Shown piece after piece: positions 28,573 through 37,451 of a DNA stretch of 64,000 bases. Source of the stretch: Rhizobium sp. P40RR-XXII (GTDB taxonomy: Bacteria > Pseudomonadota > Alphaproteobacteria > Rhizobiales > Rhizobiaceae); the NCBI RefSeq assembly GCF_012641405.1, contig NZ_JABAII010000005.1, forward strand, positions 124,001-188,000. The letters run 5' to 3'. The translations under genes were made by a program, and so were the position numbers. The notes beneath the pieces were generated by a model that saw only the letters and a list, made by a program, of their open reading frames with translations, made no database searches and was not told the DNA's origin. Position 1 is the first letter of the stretch, and each line of letters starts with the position of its first letter.

Positions 28573-29213
28573 CGACGGTTGCAACGGAAGATCTGAAGGC
28601 GCTTTTCGCGCGGATCGCCGAGGCGATGGCGCGCGAAAAGGATCGCCTCTGCGAACTGGACGGCGTCATCGGCGATGCCGATCATGGCATTGCCATGGAG
28701 CTCGGTTTTGCCGCCGCCGCCAAGGCGGTTTCGGAGCTGGATCCGATAGCTGCCGATCCGACGCTGGTCTTCAATACGGCGGCCAAATCCTTCCTCAACG
28801 CAGTCGGCGCCTCGTCGGGGCCGCTCTATGCGACTGCCTTCATGCGTGCGGGCGCGGTCGCCAAGGGGAAGACCTCGCTGAACGACGACGACATGGTCGA
28901 GATATTTTCAGCCTTTGCCAAGGGCATCCAGGACCGCGGCAAGGCCGAAGTCGGTGAAAAGACGATGGTCGATGCATGGGTGCCGGCCGCAGCGGCCTGC
29001 CGAGCCGCCCGGGATCAAGGCTTGCCGCTGGCCGCATGTCTGGCCGCCGGTCTTGAGGCTGGCGCAGCGGGAGCGGAAGCAACGAAGGGCATGATTGCCG
29101 CAAAGGGCAGATCCTCGCGCCTTGGAGAACGAGCCTTGGGCCATATCGATCCCGGAGCGGCTTCAGCGGTGGTGATCATATCCTGCTTCAAAGTCCATTT
29201 CGCGTCAGAATGA
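28569..29213 (+). CDS. Dihydroxyacetone kinase DhaL-type subunit
   Basis: A 214-residue protein. It has the Mg-nucleotide-binding LDGVIGDADHGIAM, GASSGPLYATAFMRAG and the C-terminal SSRLGERALGHIDPGAAS. It overlaps the DhaK-type gene by four bases and completes the kinase. Tight linkage to the apiose genes suggests that it phosphorylates a pathway product. Confidence 0.85.
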   Translation: MTTVATEDLKALFARIAEAMAREKDRLCELDGVIGDADHGIAMELGFAAAAKAVSELDPIAADPTLVFNTAAKSFLNAVGASSGPLYATAFMRAGAVAKGKTSLNDDDMVEIFSAFAKGIQDRGKAEVGEKTMVDAWVPAAAACRAARDQGLPLAACLAAGLEAGAAGAEATKGMIAAKGRSSRLGERALGHIDPGAASAVVIISCFKVHFASE

Positions 29214-29220
29214 TGATGAT

Positions 29221-29247
29221 CTCATCATACCAGTTGACATGTTGGTA
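29221..29247. promoter_or_regulatory. Candidate GntR operator and promoter of the second sugar transporter
   Basis: CTCATCATACCA (29221-29232) repeats the half-site seen upstream of oiaX and apnO. TACCA and TGGTA (29228-29247) form an inverted repeat that overlaps a consensus -35 box TTGACA (29234-29239). Binding there would block the promoter. Confidence 0.6.
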
Positions 29248-29294
29248 ACGATTTGTCAAAACCGCCCTCAGCTTGTTCAGGAGGAGGACGGGAG

Positions 29295-30548
29295 ATGGCT
29301 ATCAATTTCAAATATGCGCGTTGGTTCGGTGCCGCGGCGATCGCGACCGCGGCTCTTTGGTCGACCAATGTCGCCGCGGAAGACCTGACACTATGGACAC
29401 TGAACTTCGACAACGGCGCGGCGAACGGCGCGCTGAAGAAAGTGGCGAAGGACTTCGAGTCCGCCAATCCCGGCACGCACATCGAAATTGTCCAGCGTGG
29501 CGTCGATGAACACAAGACTGCCCTTCGCGTCGCGGCAGGCTCCAGCAAAGGCCCGGATATCTATTTCAGCTGGGCCGGGCTTGGCCTCGGCGGCGAATAT
29601 GTGAAGGCCGGCCTGTCTCTGCCGCTCGACAAGTACTATACCCAGTACAAGTGGAACGACGAGCTGCTTCCGTCCGCCGCCGCCTTTGCCGATCTCTATC
29701 CAGGCGGCAAGCATGGTGTCCCCTTCACCTTCAAGGGCGAAGCGATCTACTACAACAAGAAGCTCTTCCAGAAGGCCGGCATCACGCAGGAGCCGAAAAC
29801 CTATGAGGAGCTGCTCGCTGCGGCCGACAAGCTCAAGGCAGCCGGCATTCCGGCCTTCACCTTCGGCGGCTCGGTCAACTGGCATGTCATGCGCCTGATG
29901 GATGTGCTGCTCGAAACCAAGTGCGGCGCCGACAAGCATGACGCGCTGATGGCCATGAAGACCGACTGGACCAAGGAGCCCTGCGCGACCGACGCGTTCA
30001 CCGAATTTGCCAAGTGGACGAAGGATTACACGCTGAAACCCTTCATGGGCATCAGCAACCAGCAGTCCTACACGCTGTTCGTCGCCGGCCGCGCTGCGAT
30101 GATGCTTGAAGGCGACTGGCTTGTCAGTCAGCTGAGCGGCAGCAAGGTCAACCTCGACGACTACGGCCTTGTGCCGTTCCCGACGAACACCAACCGCCTC
30201 TACGGCTTTGCCGAGTACAATTACGTCAGCACCAAGAGCAAAAGCCCGGATCTCGCCGCGAAGTTCCTCGATTACTTCCTCTCGACCAAGGTGCAGCAGG
30301 ACCTCGTCGGGCAGATCAGCTCGATCTCGGTCAACAAGAATGTCCAGTACACCGACCAGAAGCCGCTGGAGGCGAAGTGGCTCGATATCTTCAAGACCTA
30401 TAGCAAGGTCTACATGAACGGCGACCAGGCCTTCCCGCTTGACGTCACCACCGAATATTTCCGGGTGATCAATGACGTGGCTGCCGGCAATATCCAGCCG
30501 GCCGATGCCGCCAAGCAGCTGCAGACCTTCATCTCCGGCCGCAGCTGA
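29295..30548 (+). CDS. Extracellular solute-binding protein, CUT1 type (probable oligosaccharide or apioside)
   Basis: About 417 residues with a signal peptide cleaved after VAA. The mature sequence is that of family-1 sugar-binding proteins: LTLWTLNFDNGAANGALKKV, GPDIYFSWAG, HGVPFTFKGEAIYYNKKLF, and GRAAMMLEGDWLV. Start at 29295 follows GAGGACGGGAG. CUT1 binding proteins usually carry di- or oligosaccharides, glycosides or polyols. With a glycosidase gene in the same operon, an apiose-containing glycoside is a reasonable ligand, but this is inferred. Confidence 0.88.
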   Translation: MAINFKYARWFGAAAIATAALWSTNVAAEDLTLWTLNFDNGAANGALKKVAKDFESANPGTHIEIVQRGVDEHKTALRVAAGSSKGPDIYFSWAGLGLGGEYVKAGLSLPLDKYYTQYKWNDELLPSAAAFADLYPGGKHGVPFTFKGEAIYYNKKLFQKAGITQEPKTYEELLAAADKLKAAGIPAFTFGGSVNWHVMRLMDVLLETKCGADKHDALMAMKTDWTKEPCATDAFTEFAKWTKDYTLKPFMGISNQQSYTLFVAGRAAMMLEGDWLVSQLSGSKVNLDDYGLVPFPTNTNRLYGFAEYNYVSTKSKSPDLAAKFLDYFLSTKVQQDLVGQISSISVNKNVQYTDQKPLEAKWLDIFKTYSKVYMNGDQAFPLDVTTEYFRVINDVAAGNIQPADAAKQLQTFISGRS

Positions 30549-30554
30549 TCGATC

Positions 30555-30602
30555 GAGGGAGGTCGCCGCTCCGATTGCCGATCGCGGCGGACGGCTTCCC
30601 TC
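30555..30602 (+). other. Long stem-loop after the CUT1 binding-protein gene
   Basis: GAGGGA pairs with TCCCTC, and inside them GTCGCCGC pairs with GCGGCGGAC with slight irregularity. It starts seven bases past the stop codon and lacks a T run, so it likely affects mRNA stability. Confidence 0.55.
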
Positions 30603-30643
30603 ACCTTATGCCCACGCGCCAGCTGCCGCCGGGAGCAATCAGA

Positions 30644-31543
30644 ATGTCATTCCGCAATCGAACCGATGATCCCCGCGTTCAGGCAGTGATCCTGCTCGCC
30701 CCAGCCATGCTGATCTACGCGATTTTCGCGCTTTATCCGATGCTGAACGTGGTGGTGCTGAGCTTCCAGAAATGGAATGGCCTCGATCCGCAACGCCCGT
30801 TCGTCGGACTGGCAAACTATCAATATGTCTTCACGCAGGATCCCGTCTTCTGGGTCGCTTTCCGCAATACGGTGATCTGGACGATCATGTGCGTGATCTT
30901 TCCGCCCATGGTCGGCCTCTTGCTGGCGCTGAGCCTCAATCAGAAGCTTTTTGCCCGCAATACCTTTCGCGCCATCTTCTATCTGCCTGTTATCATCGCC
31001 CCGATCGCGGTCGCGACCATGTGGAAGTGGATGTACGATCCCTTCTTCGGCCTCTTCAGCGAGATCCTCACATCGATGGGGATGCAAGCCTGGATTCAGG
31101 ATTGGCTCGGCGACAAGGACGTCGCGCTCTATTCGGTCTTCGTCGCTTATCTCTGGCAGTCCGTCGGCTTCTCCATGGTGCTGTTTCTCGCAGGCCTGCA
31201 GAACGTCTCGCAAACGCTCGTGGAAGCCGCGCGTATCGACGGCGCTGGGCGCTGGAACATCTTCCGCTACGTCACCCTGCCCGCGCTGCGCACGACACTG
31301 ACCATCGTGCTGGTGCTCTCGGTCATCTCTTCGCTGAAGGCCTTCGACATCGTCTACGGCCTGACGGGCGGCGGACCGGCGCAATCCACACAAATGCTGG
31401 CGCTCTGGGCCTTCACGCAGGCCATGCAGATCTTCGATTTCGGCCGCGGCGCTGCGATCTCGGTCGTTCTGCTGCTCATCACCATTGCGATCGTCATTCC
31501 CTACCTGCGATGGACGCAGAAGCATGAGGAGGCCGAACAATGA
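30644..31543 (+). CDS. CUT1 sugar ABC transporter permease (MalF/UgpA-like)
   Basis: About 299 residues and six hydrophobic helices. N-terminal VILLAPAMLIYAIFALYPML and the cytoplasmic EAA loop VEAARIDGAGRWNIFRYVTL identify it as a MalF-type inner-membrane component. Start at 30644 follows GGGAG at eight bases; earlier in-frame ATGs lack a site. The following permease overlaps by four bases. Confidence 0.92.
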   Translation: MSFRNRTDDPRVQAVILLAPAMLIYAIFALYPMLNVVVLSFQKWNGLDPQRPFVGLANYQYVFTQDPVFWVAFRNTVIWTIMCVIFPPMVGLLLALSLNQKLFARNTFRAIFYLPVIIAPIAVATMWKWMYDPFFGLFSEILTSMGMQAWIQDWLGDKDVALYSVFVAYLWQSVGFSMVLFLAGLQNVSQTLVEAARIDGAGRWNIFRYVTLPALRTTLTIVLVLSVISSLKAFDIVYGLTGGGPAQSTQMLALWAFTQAMQIFDFGRGAAISVVLLLITIAIVIPYLRWTQKHEEAEQ

Positions 31544-32427
31544 CCGCAGCATCGGCAACATCCATGTCGGACGACTTCGAAACCGTCGTCCCCGCCAAGC
31601 GCAAGCGGGATCCGGTGCTGATCGGCCTGTGGATCGCGCTTTTCGTCGTCGCGGCGATCTGGTTTGCGCCTTTCGTCTTCATCGTCTTCACCTCTTTGAA
31701 GACGCAAGCCGACGTGACATCGACCGGCGCCTTCATGCCGCCGCTCGATCCGGCTTTCGAAAATTATTCGAGCGCCTGGGGCCGCGGCAATTTTGCCAAT
31801 GCCTTCCTGAACAGCACCATCATCACCGTCATCAAGGTGCCGCTTGGGCTCATCCTGTCGGCGATGGCGGCCTATGCGCTTGCCAAGATCCGCCTGAGGT
31901 TCGGCAAGCTGCTGCTGCTCGCCGTCGTCTTCGGCACCATGATCCCCTTTCAAGTCATGCTGGCGCCGTTGTTCACGCTGGTCAATTCGCTCGGGCTGAT
32001 CGATACCTATCCGGGCGTGATCCTGCCCTATATCGCCTTCGGCGTGCCCTACCAGGTCTTCATCCTGCATGGTTTCTTCAAAGGCATTCCCAAAGAACTG
32101 TCGGAAGCAGCCCTGATCGACGGCGCAAGCCACTTCACCATCTTCCGCCGGATATTCCTGCCCGTCTGCCTGCCGGTGCTCGCGGCCCTGCTGATCCTGG
32201 ATTTCGTCTCGACATGGAATGAGTTCGCCATGGCGCTCGTGCTGCTGCAGGACCAGCACATGTGGACATTGCCGCTCGGGCTCATGTCGTTCCAGGGGCA
32301 GTTTTCCAATGATTACGGACAGTTGAACGCGGCGATCGTTATGACCGTACTGCCGGCCACCATCGTTTATCTGATCTTCCAGCGCTACTTCGTCTCCGGC
32401 CTCACCTCCGGCGCGGTCAAGGGCTGA
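31540..32427 (+). CDS. CUT1 sugar ABC transporter permease (MalG/UgpE-like)
   Basis: A 295-residue permease with six helices and the EAA loop LSEAALIDGASHFTIFRRIF. It pairs with the upstream permease. The C-terminal YFVSGLTSGAVKG is typical of MalG-type proteins that contact the ATPase. Confidence 0.92.
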   Translation: MTAASATSMSDDFETVVPAKRKRDPVLIGLWIALFVVAAIWFAPFVFIVFTSLKTQADVTSTGAFMPPLDPAFENYSSAWGRGNFANAFLNSTIITVIKVPLGLILSAMAAYALAKIRLRFGKLLLLAVVFGTMIPFQVMLAPLFTLVNSLGLIDTYPGVILPYIAFGVPYQVFILHGFFKGIPKELSEAALIDGASHFTIFRRIFLPVCLPVLAALLILDFVSTWNEFAMALVLLQDQHMWTLPLGLMSFQGQFSNDYGQLNAAIVMTVLPATIVYLIFQRYFVSGLTSGAVKG

Positions 32428-32465
32428 GCGGTCGCACCATCCCTACATCTTCCGAGGAGAACATC

Positions 32466-33980
32466 ATGTCCAACGCGTCCGTCGAAAAATGGGGAGTCTT
32501 CGAAGCGGCCCTCAACGGTCCTTCAGGCGGCAATCCCTATCTCGATGTGGCATTCGATGCCGTTTTCAGCCAGAACAGCCGCGAGGTCCGCGTACCCGGC
32601 TTCTACGATGGCGACGGCGTCTATCGCGTTCGCTTCATGCCCGACAATGAAGGTGAGTGGTCGTTCCGCACCCGCTCGAAGACGTCGGAACTGGATGGCA
32701 AGACTGGTTCCTTCGTCGCGAGCAAGCCATCCGAGGGCAACCACGGCCCCGTGCATGTCCACAACAAGTTCCATTTCGCCTATGCCGACGGCAAGCCTTT
32801 TCTCTCCTTCGGCACGACCTGCTATGCCTGGACGCACCAGCCGCTCGACATGCAGGTACAGACCCTTGAGACGCTGAAAAAGTCACGCTTCAACAAGATC
32901 CGCATGGGCGTCTTCCCCAAGGACTATCCTTATAACGTCAACGAGCCGCTCTATGCCTGTTTCGAGAAGGGCACCGACGGCAAAGAGGATTTCGACAGGC
33001 CGAACCCCGTTTCCTTCCGCCATTTCGAGAGCCAAGTCGCGGCCCTTTGCCAGCTCGGCATCGAGGCCGATATCATCATGTTCCACCCCTATGATCGCTG
33101 GGGTTATTCAGACATGTCGGCCGAGCAGGATTTCCGCTACGTCGCCTATCTCGCCGCGCGCCTTGCCGCCTATCGCAATGTCTGGTGGGCGCTTGCCAAC
33201 GAGTATGACTTCCTTCTCGACACCAAGCCTTTGCAGCAATGGGACCGCTATTTCCACATTCTCGAGGAGAACGATCCCTACGGCCATCTGAAATCCATCC
33301 ATAACGGCGAGCCGACGATGAACTTCGATCATCGCAAGCCCTGGGTGACCCATACCTGCATCCAGAACTGGGATGTAAAGCGCACGCAGGAGTGGCGCGA
33401 GGCCTATGGCAAGCCAGTCGTCAACGACGAGCCGGAATATGAGGGCAACATCATTCAGTCCTGGGGCAACCTGACGGCTGAGGAGCTGGTGCATCGCTTC
33501 TGGATCACGATGACGCGCGGCGGCTATGCCGGCCACGGCGAAACCTATTCGCACCCGGAAGACCTGATCTGGTGGGCCAAGGGCGGCGAACTGCGCGGCG
33601 AAGCCTGGAAGCGCATCGGCTTCCTGCGCGACCTCTTGGAGCAGGACGTTGTCAACGGCCTTGAGCCGATGGCTTCGTTCGGCGAATGGCCGTGGACACG
33701 CGTTTCCGGCGCGCGCGATGGTGATGTCAGCTACATCTATCTCGGCGAGCATCAGCCGGTCATCTGGTCGACGGGCTTGCCCAAGGACGGCACGGATTAT
33801 GACGTCGACATCATCGACACATGGGAGATGACGATCACACCGGCCAGGAAGGTGGAAGCGCCGATCCCGCATCCGACGCGGCACGGCGCGATCGTGCGTG
33901 GCGGCAAGGCGGATGCGGCTTTCGGCGTGGAACTGCCGGGCAAGCCATACCAGGCCCTCCGCGTCCGCAAGAAGCACTGA
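32466..33980 (+). CDS. Cytoplasmic DUF5060/DUF4038 glycoside hydrolase, candidate apiosidase (GH140-like)
   Basis: A 504-residue protein without a signal peptide. Residues about 1-75 form a beta domain of the DUF5060 type (VFEAALNGPSGGNPYLDVAF). The middle is a TIM barrel of the DUF4038 type with WWALANEYDF (E246) and VNDEPEYEG (E322 or E324), the likely acid/base and nucleophile positions, plus MFHPYDRWGYSDM. The C-terminus is a beta domain. DUF4038 barrels include the GH140 apiosidases that cut apiose from rhamnogalacturonan II. Lying between permease and ATPase genes of a transporter in an apiose locus, it probably releases apiose after import. Family placement is by eye and needs confirmation. 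Confidence 0.65.
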   Translation: MSNASVEKWGVFEAALNGPSGGNPYLDVAFDAVFSQNSREVRVPGFYDGDGVYRVRFMPDNEGEWSFRTRSKTSELDGKTGSFVASKPSEGNHGPVHVHNKFHFAYADGKPFLSFGTTCYAWTHQPLDMQVQTLETLKKSRFNKIRMGVFPKDYPYNVNEPLYACFEKGTDGKEDFDRPNPVSFRHFESQVAALCQLGIEADIIMFHPYDRWGYSDMSAEQDFRYVAYLAARLAAYRNVWWALANEYDFLLDTKPLQQWDRYFHILEENDPYGHLKSIHNGEPTMNFDHRKPWVTHTCIQNWDVKRTQEWREAYGKPVVNDEPEYEGNIIQSWGNLTAEELVHRFWITMTRGGYAGHGETYSHPEDLIWWAKGGELRGEAWKRIGFLRDLLEQDVVNGLEPMASFGEWPWTRVSGARDGDVSYIYLGEHQPVIWSTGLPKDGTDYDVDIIDTWEMTITPARKVEAPIPHPTRHGAIVRGGKADAAFGVELPGKPYQALRVRKKH

Positions 33981-34003
33981 TCGATCCTCAAGGGAAGAAT
34001 GTC

Positions 34004-35068
34004 ATGTCCGGATTGACCATCAAGAACGTCAGGAAGTCCTACGGCGCAGTAAATATCATCCATGGCGTCGACGTCGAAATCTCGGACGGCGAATTCGTCA
34101 TTCTCGTCGGCCCGTCGGGCTGCGGCAAGTCAACGCTGCTGCGTATGATCGCCGGGCTCGAGGATATTACCGGCGGCGAGATCTCGATCGGCGGGCGGGT
34201 CGTCAACGACCTGCCGCCGAAAGATCGCGATATCGCCATGGTATTCCAGAACTATGCGCTTTATCCGCAGATGACGGTGGCGCAAAATATGGGCTTTGCG
34301 CTGCAGCTTGCCGGTGCAAAGCGTGCGGAAATCGACCAGAAAGTCGGCGACGCCGCCAAGATATTGGGACTGCAGCCATTGCTGGAACGCAAGCCCGCCC
34401 AGCTTTCCGGCGGCCAGCGCCAGCGTGTCGCCATGGGCCGCGCCATTGTGCGCGATCCCAAGGTTTTCTTGTTCGATGAACCGCTCTCCAATCTCGATGC
34501 CAAGCTGCGCGTGAAGATGCGCGCGGAAATCAAGGCTCTGCATCAGCGCTTGAAGACGACGATCGTCTACGTGACCCACGACCAGATTGAGGCCATGACC
34601 ATGGCCGACAAGATCGTCGTTCTGCAGGGCGGCAAGGTCGAACAGGTCGGTTCGCCACTGGAACTTTACGACCGGCCAAGAAATGTCTTCGTCGCCGGCT
34701 TCCTCGGTTCGCCGGCTATGAATTTCCTCGAAGGCAAGATCACCGGCGGCGCCTCCCCAGCGCTGACGCTGGCGACCGGCACCCGCGTCGAACTCGTCAG
34801 TGCTCCGGCTCAGTCGGAGGGCCGGGAGGTCGTTCTGGGCATCCGGCCGGAAGATATCTCCTTTGCGTCAGACGACGGAGTGACAGCAACCGTGACGGTC
34901 GTGGAGCCGACAGGCTCGGAAACGCATGTCGCGCTCGATCTGGAAGGCAAGGAACTGACCTGGGTCATGCGGGAGCGCGCCGAACTCAACCCCGGCCAGA
35001 AGATTCAGATCTCCCTGAAGACACCGAACCTTCACTTCTTCGACAAGACCAGCCAGCAACGACTGTAG
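34004..35068 (+). CDS. CUT1 sugar ABC transporter ATPase (MalK/UgpC-like)
   Basis: A 354-residue ATPase: Walker A GPSGCGKST, Q-loop FQNYALYPQMT, signature LSGGQRQR, Walker B VFLFDEPLSNLD, H-loop VTHDQIEAMT, and a C-terminal TOBE/OB regulatory domain (VVLGIRPEDI). Start at 34004 with an AAGGGAAG site. It is the last gene of the CUT1 operon and powers the two permeases upstream of the hydrolase gene. Confidence 0.93.
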   Translation: MSGLTIKNVRKSYGAVNIIHGVDVEISDGEFVILVGPSGCGKSTLLRMIAGLEDITGGEISIGGRVVNDLPPKDRDIAMVFQNYALYPQMTVAQNMGFALQLAGAKRAEIDQKVGDAAKILGLQPLLERKPAQLSGGQRQRVAMGRAIVRDPKVFLFDEPLSNLDAKLRVKMRAEIKALHQRLKTTIVYVTHDQIEAMTMADKIVVLQGGKVEQVGSPLELYDRPRNVFVAGFLGSPAMNFLEGKITGGASPALTLATGTRVELVSAPAQSEGREVVLGIRPEDISFASDDGVTATVTVVEPTGSETHVALDLEGKELTWVMRERAELNPGQKIQISLKTPNLHFFDKTSQQRL

Positions 35069-35097
35069 AGAGTGGCCGAAGTGCTGGCCGGCATGGG

Positions 35098-35460
35098 TCA
35101 GCTGGCGATGCGCCTCTGGGCGCCATTCATGACCAGGAAAACCCGTTTGACGAAGGCGTCGCCATCAAACTGCCGGGCAGCACCCTCGGTCGCATGATCT
35201 GGGCGATCGAATATGAAGGCTTCGATGTTGACGACAGGCAGGTTGAGGCGACTGCGCACCTGGCCGATCATCGCGGTATGCGTGATCACAAGCTGGCACC
35301 CGTTGGGCTCGAACCACTCCTGAAGCCCGGTCGTCGGGATAGTCAGCACTGTCAGTCCCTGTTGCGACAGAACCGTACCGATGCGGGACGCAACCTGCTG
35401 ATTGTCGAGACAGATCAGCACATCGGATTGTGAAGGGGACGGCGCTTGGTTAGCCAGCAT
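35098..35460 (-). CDS. Small protein of unknown function with a receiver-like pattern
   Basis: About 120 residues. The strand-helix rhythm (DVLICLDNQQVASRIGTVLS, GLTVLTIPT, CQLVITH, LPVVNIEAF) resembles a flavodoxin or response-regulator fold, but the acidic pocket and phospho-aspartate are missing. ATG at 35460 has GAGAGG upstream. It converges on the CUT1 ATPase gene. No function can be assigned. Confidence 0.55.
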   Translation of the reverse strand: MLANQAPSPSQSDVLICLDNQQVASRIGTVLSQQGLTVLTIPTTGLQEWFEPNGCQLVITHTAMIGQVRSRLNLPVVNIEAFIFDRPDHATEGAARQFDGDAFVKRVFLVMNGAQRRIAS

Positions 35461-35556
35461 CAAGAGACCTCTCGTTCAAACACGAGCGGAATATAATGAT
35501 TCGCGGCGTAACGGGGTGTTATTAGTTGTTACATTTTGTTTCAGGATTACGAACCG

Positions 35557-36465
35557 CTAGACCGGCACGCGAGCGCGGCGGCTATGCCGCAGATCGATAG
35601 CCGTGTGCCAGACGATCGTCGCAAAGATGATCGCCCCGCCGACGAAGGTAGCGACCGGCGGCATCTCGGAAAAAAACAGCCAGACCCAGAACGGCGTCAA
35701 TACGATCTCCATCGAGCTGATGAGCGCGGCGTCGGCGGCAGGCATCTTTCTTGATCCGAAAAGGAAAAGGACGAAGGCCAGCGCGAAATTCGTCGCCCCG
35801 AAAGCCGCGAGCAAAAGCCAGTTTTGAACGTCCACCGAGCCTGTAGACGCAAAGGGCACGAAGACGACGAAGGTCAGAAGCCCGCTGACAACGCTCGACG
35901 GCAGGATCGGGATAGCGGGATCCATGCGCGGGATAACGATGATCAGCGCGAAGGTGACCGTCATGCCGAGTGCGAGCAGATCACCAATACCCGTGCCGCC
36001 GCCGATCGACGACGCCACGATGACAGCGACGCCGATGAGGCAGACGCCGCCGGCGATCAAGGTCCGCTTTGCTACGCGCTCCTTGAGCATGGTCCAGCTG
36101 AGAAACGCCGCGATGAACGGCGCCGTCGCGTAGATCATCGTTACGTTCGCGACCGTGGTCGTGTAGAGCGCGCCGATGAAGCAGGCCTGGCTGATCGTCT
36201 GGCAGGCCAGCATCGCCAGCCCGGCAGGATGAAAAATCGATGCCCATTGCCGACGCGAAAACCCACCTTCGAGGAAAAAGCTGGGGATCAGCAGGAACAG
36301 GCCGCCGAACAGCGATCGCCAGGCGATCGCCGTCCATATGTCCGTGGTCAGAAGGCGCGCATAGATGCCGCTGCAGCTCCACGCAAGCATTGCGGTGGCC
36401 ACGAGTATGACGCCCCTCTCATAATCGCTGGCAAAAGCGGAGCGGGTCGGAAACTGGAATGTCAT
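35557..36465 (-). CDS. EamA-family (DMT superfamily) transporter
   Basis: About 302 residues with ten hydrophobic helices in two EamA repeats (first repeat includes TTTVANVTMIYATAPFIAAF, second AADAALISSMEIVLTPFWVW). Such proteins usually export amino acids or small metabolites across the inner membrane. The first start codon is a TTG at 36477; an ATG at 36465 seems more likely, though both have weak ribosome-binding sites. Divergent from a LysR gene, which probably regulates it. Confidence 0.88.
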   Translation of the reverse strand: MTFQFPTRSAFASDYERGVILVATAMLAWSCSGIYARLLTTDIWTAIAWRSLFGGLFLLIPSFFLEGGFSRRQWASIFHPAGLAMLACQTISQACFIGALYTTTVANVTMIYATAPFIAAFLSWTMLKERVAKRTLIAGGVCLIGVAVIVASSIGGGTGIGDLLALGMTVTFALIIVIPRMDPAIPILPSSVVSGLLTFVVFVPFASTGSVDVQNWLLLAAFGATNFALAFVLFLFGSRKMPAADAALISSMEIVLTPFWVWLFFSEMPPVATFVGGAIIFATIVWHTAIDLRHSRRARVPV

Positions 36466-36542
36466 GTATGGACTCAAAGAATGAGCAGAAGGAACATGAC
36501 CTGTGTGCGCCGATATTTGACATCAGGCAAACGAATAGTAGA

Positions 36543-36555
36543 GATAGTAGCTATC
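36543..36555. promoter_or_regulatory. Candidate LysR binding site
   Basis: GATAG-TAG-CTATC is an inverted repeat in the 100-base region between the divergent EamA and LysR genes, containing a T-N11-A type pattern. Confidence 0.45.
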
Positions 36556-36575
36556 AGAAATATTTGTGACGTGTC

Positions 36576-37451
36576 ATGCGCGACCCCATCGAAAGCGACC
36601 TGCTGCGGACGTTTCTCGTCATCACCGAGACATCCAACTTTTCCACGGCCGCTCAAAGGATCGGCCGCACGCAATCGGCCGTCAGCGCGCAGATCAAGCG
36701 GCTGGAGGAGACGATAGGCGAAACGCTCTTCGAAAGAAGCGCACGGGGAGCGATGCTGACCCGCGCCGGCACTCAACTGCTTCCCTATGCGCAACGCGTG
36801 ATCGAGCTCCTCAACGAGGCGGCGGCGAATATCCGCACCAAGCCTCTGGACGGCCCTGTCCGGATCGGGATTCCGGAAGAATACAGCCAGACTGTGTTGC
36901 CGGCGGCGCTGGCCGCTTTCGCTATCCGGCATCCGGCCGTCGAAGTCACCGTTTCATGCGATTACACGGCACATAACCTGGCCGCGCTGGAAAAAGACGA
37001 GCTGGACCTCGCCGTCGTCTTCGATTGGAACAACCAGAGCAAAGGTGAGGTTCTCTGTATCGACCCGACTGTCTGGGTGACATCGTTGGTCCATCGTGTG
37101 CATGAGGCGACACCCCTGCCCATCGCTGTCTATCGGGATTCGACATGGTGCCGCGATTTCGCTCTGAAATCATTGGAGCAAATCGGGCGGCGCTATCGTA
37201 TCGCCTTCATTGCCGACACGAGTTCCGGCTTGAAGAACGCCGTGTCCGCCGGGCTTGCCGTAACGACGCTGTCGCGCAGCAACATTCCACATGGCTGCCG
37301 GGAGCTGACGGGCGATGACGGTTTCCCGCCGGTCGATTCTTCCCGCGTCGTGCTTCGCCGCAACCCCTATCATTCGAGCGAGGCGATCCGCGAATTGGCC
37401 GAGATGGTACGCGAGGCCTTCCAGCCTATGTCGACTCTCCTGCAGGCGTAG
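36576..37451 (+). CDS. LysR-family transcriptional regulator
   Basis: A 291-residue regulator. The N-terminal winged helix-turn-helix reads LLRTFLVITETSNFSTAAQR and GRTQSAVSAQIKRLEE; a periplasmic-binding-protein-like effector domain follows (VRIGIPEEY). Divergent from the EamA exporter. Its 3' end overlaps by 26 bases the convergent GlxA-type regulator gene. Confidence 0.92.
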   Translation: MRDPIESDLLRTFLVITETSNFSTAAQRIGRTQSAVSAQIKRLEETIGETLFERSARGAMLTRAGTQLLPYAQRVIELLNEAAANIRTKPLDGPVRIGIPEEYSQTVLPAALAAFAIRHPAVEVTVSCDYTAHNLAALEKDELDLAVVFDWNNQSKGEVLCIDPTVWVTSLVHRVHEATPLPIAVYRDSTWCRDFALKSLEQIGRRYRIAFIADTSSGLKNAVSAGLAVTTLSRSNIPHGCRELTGDDGFPPVDSSRVVLRRNPYHSSEAIRELAEMVREAFQPMSTLLQA

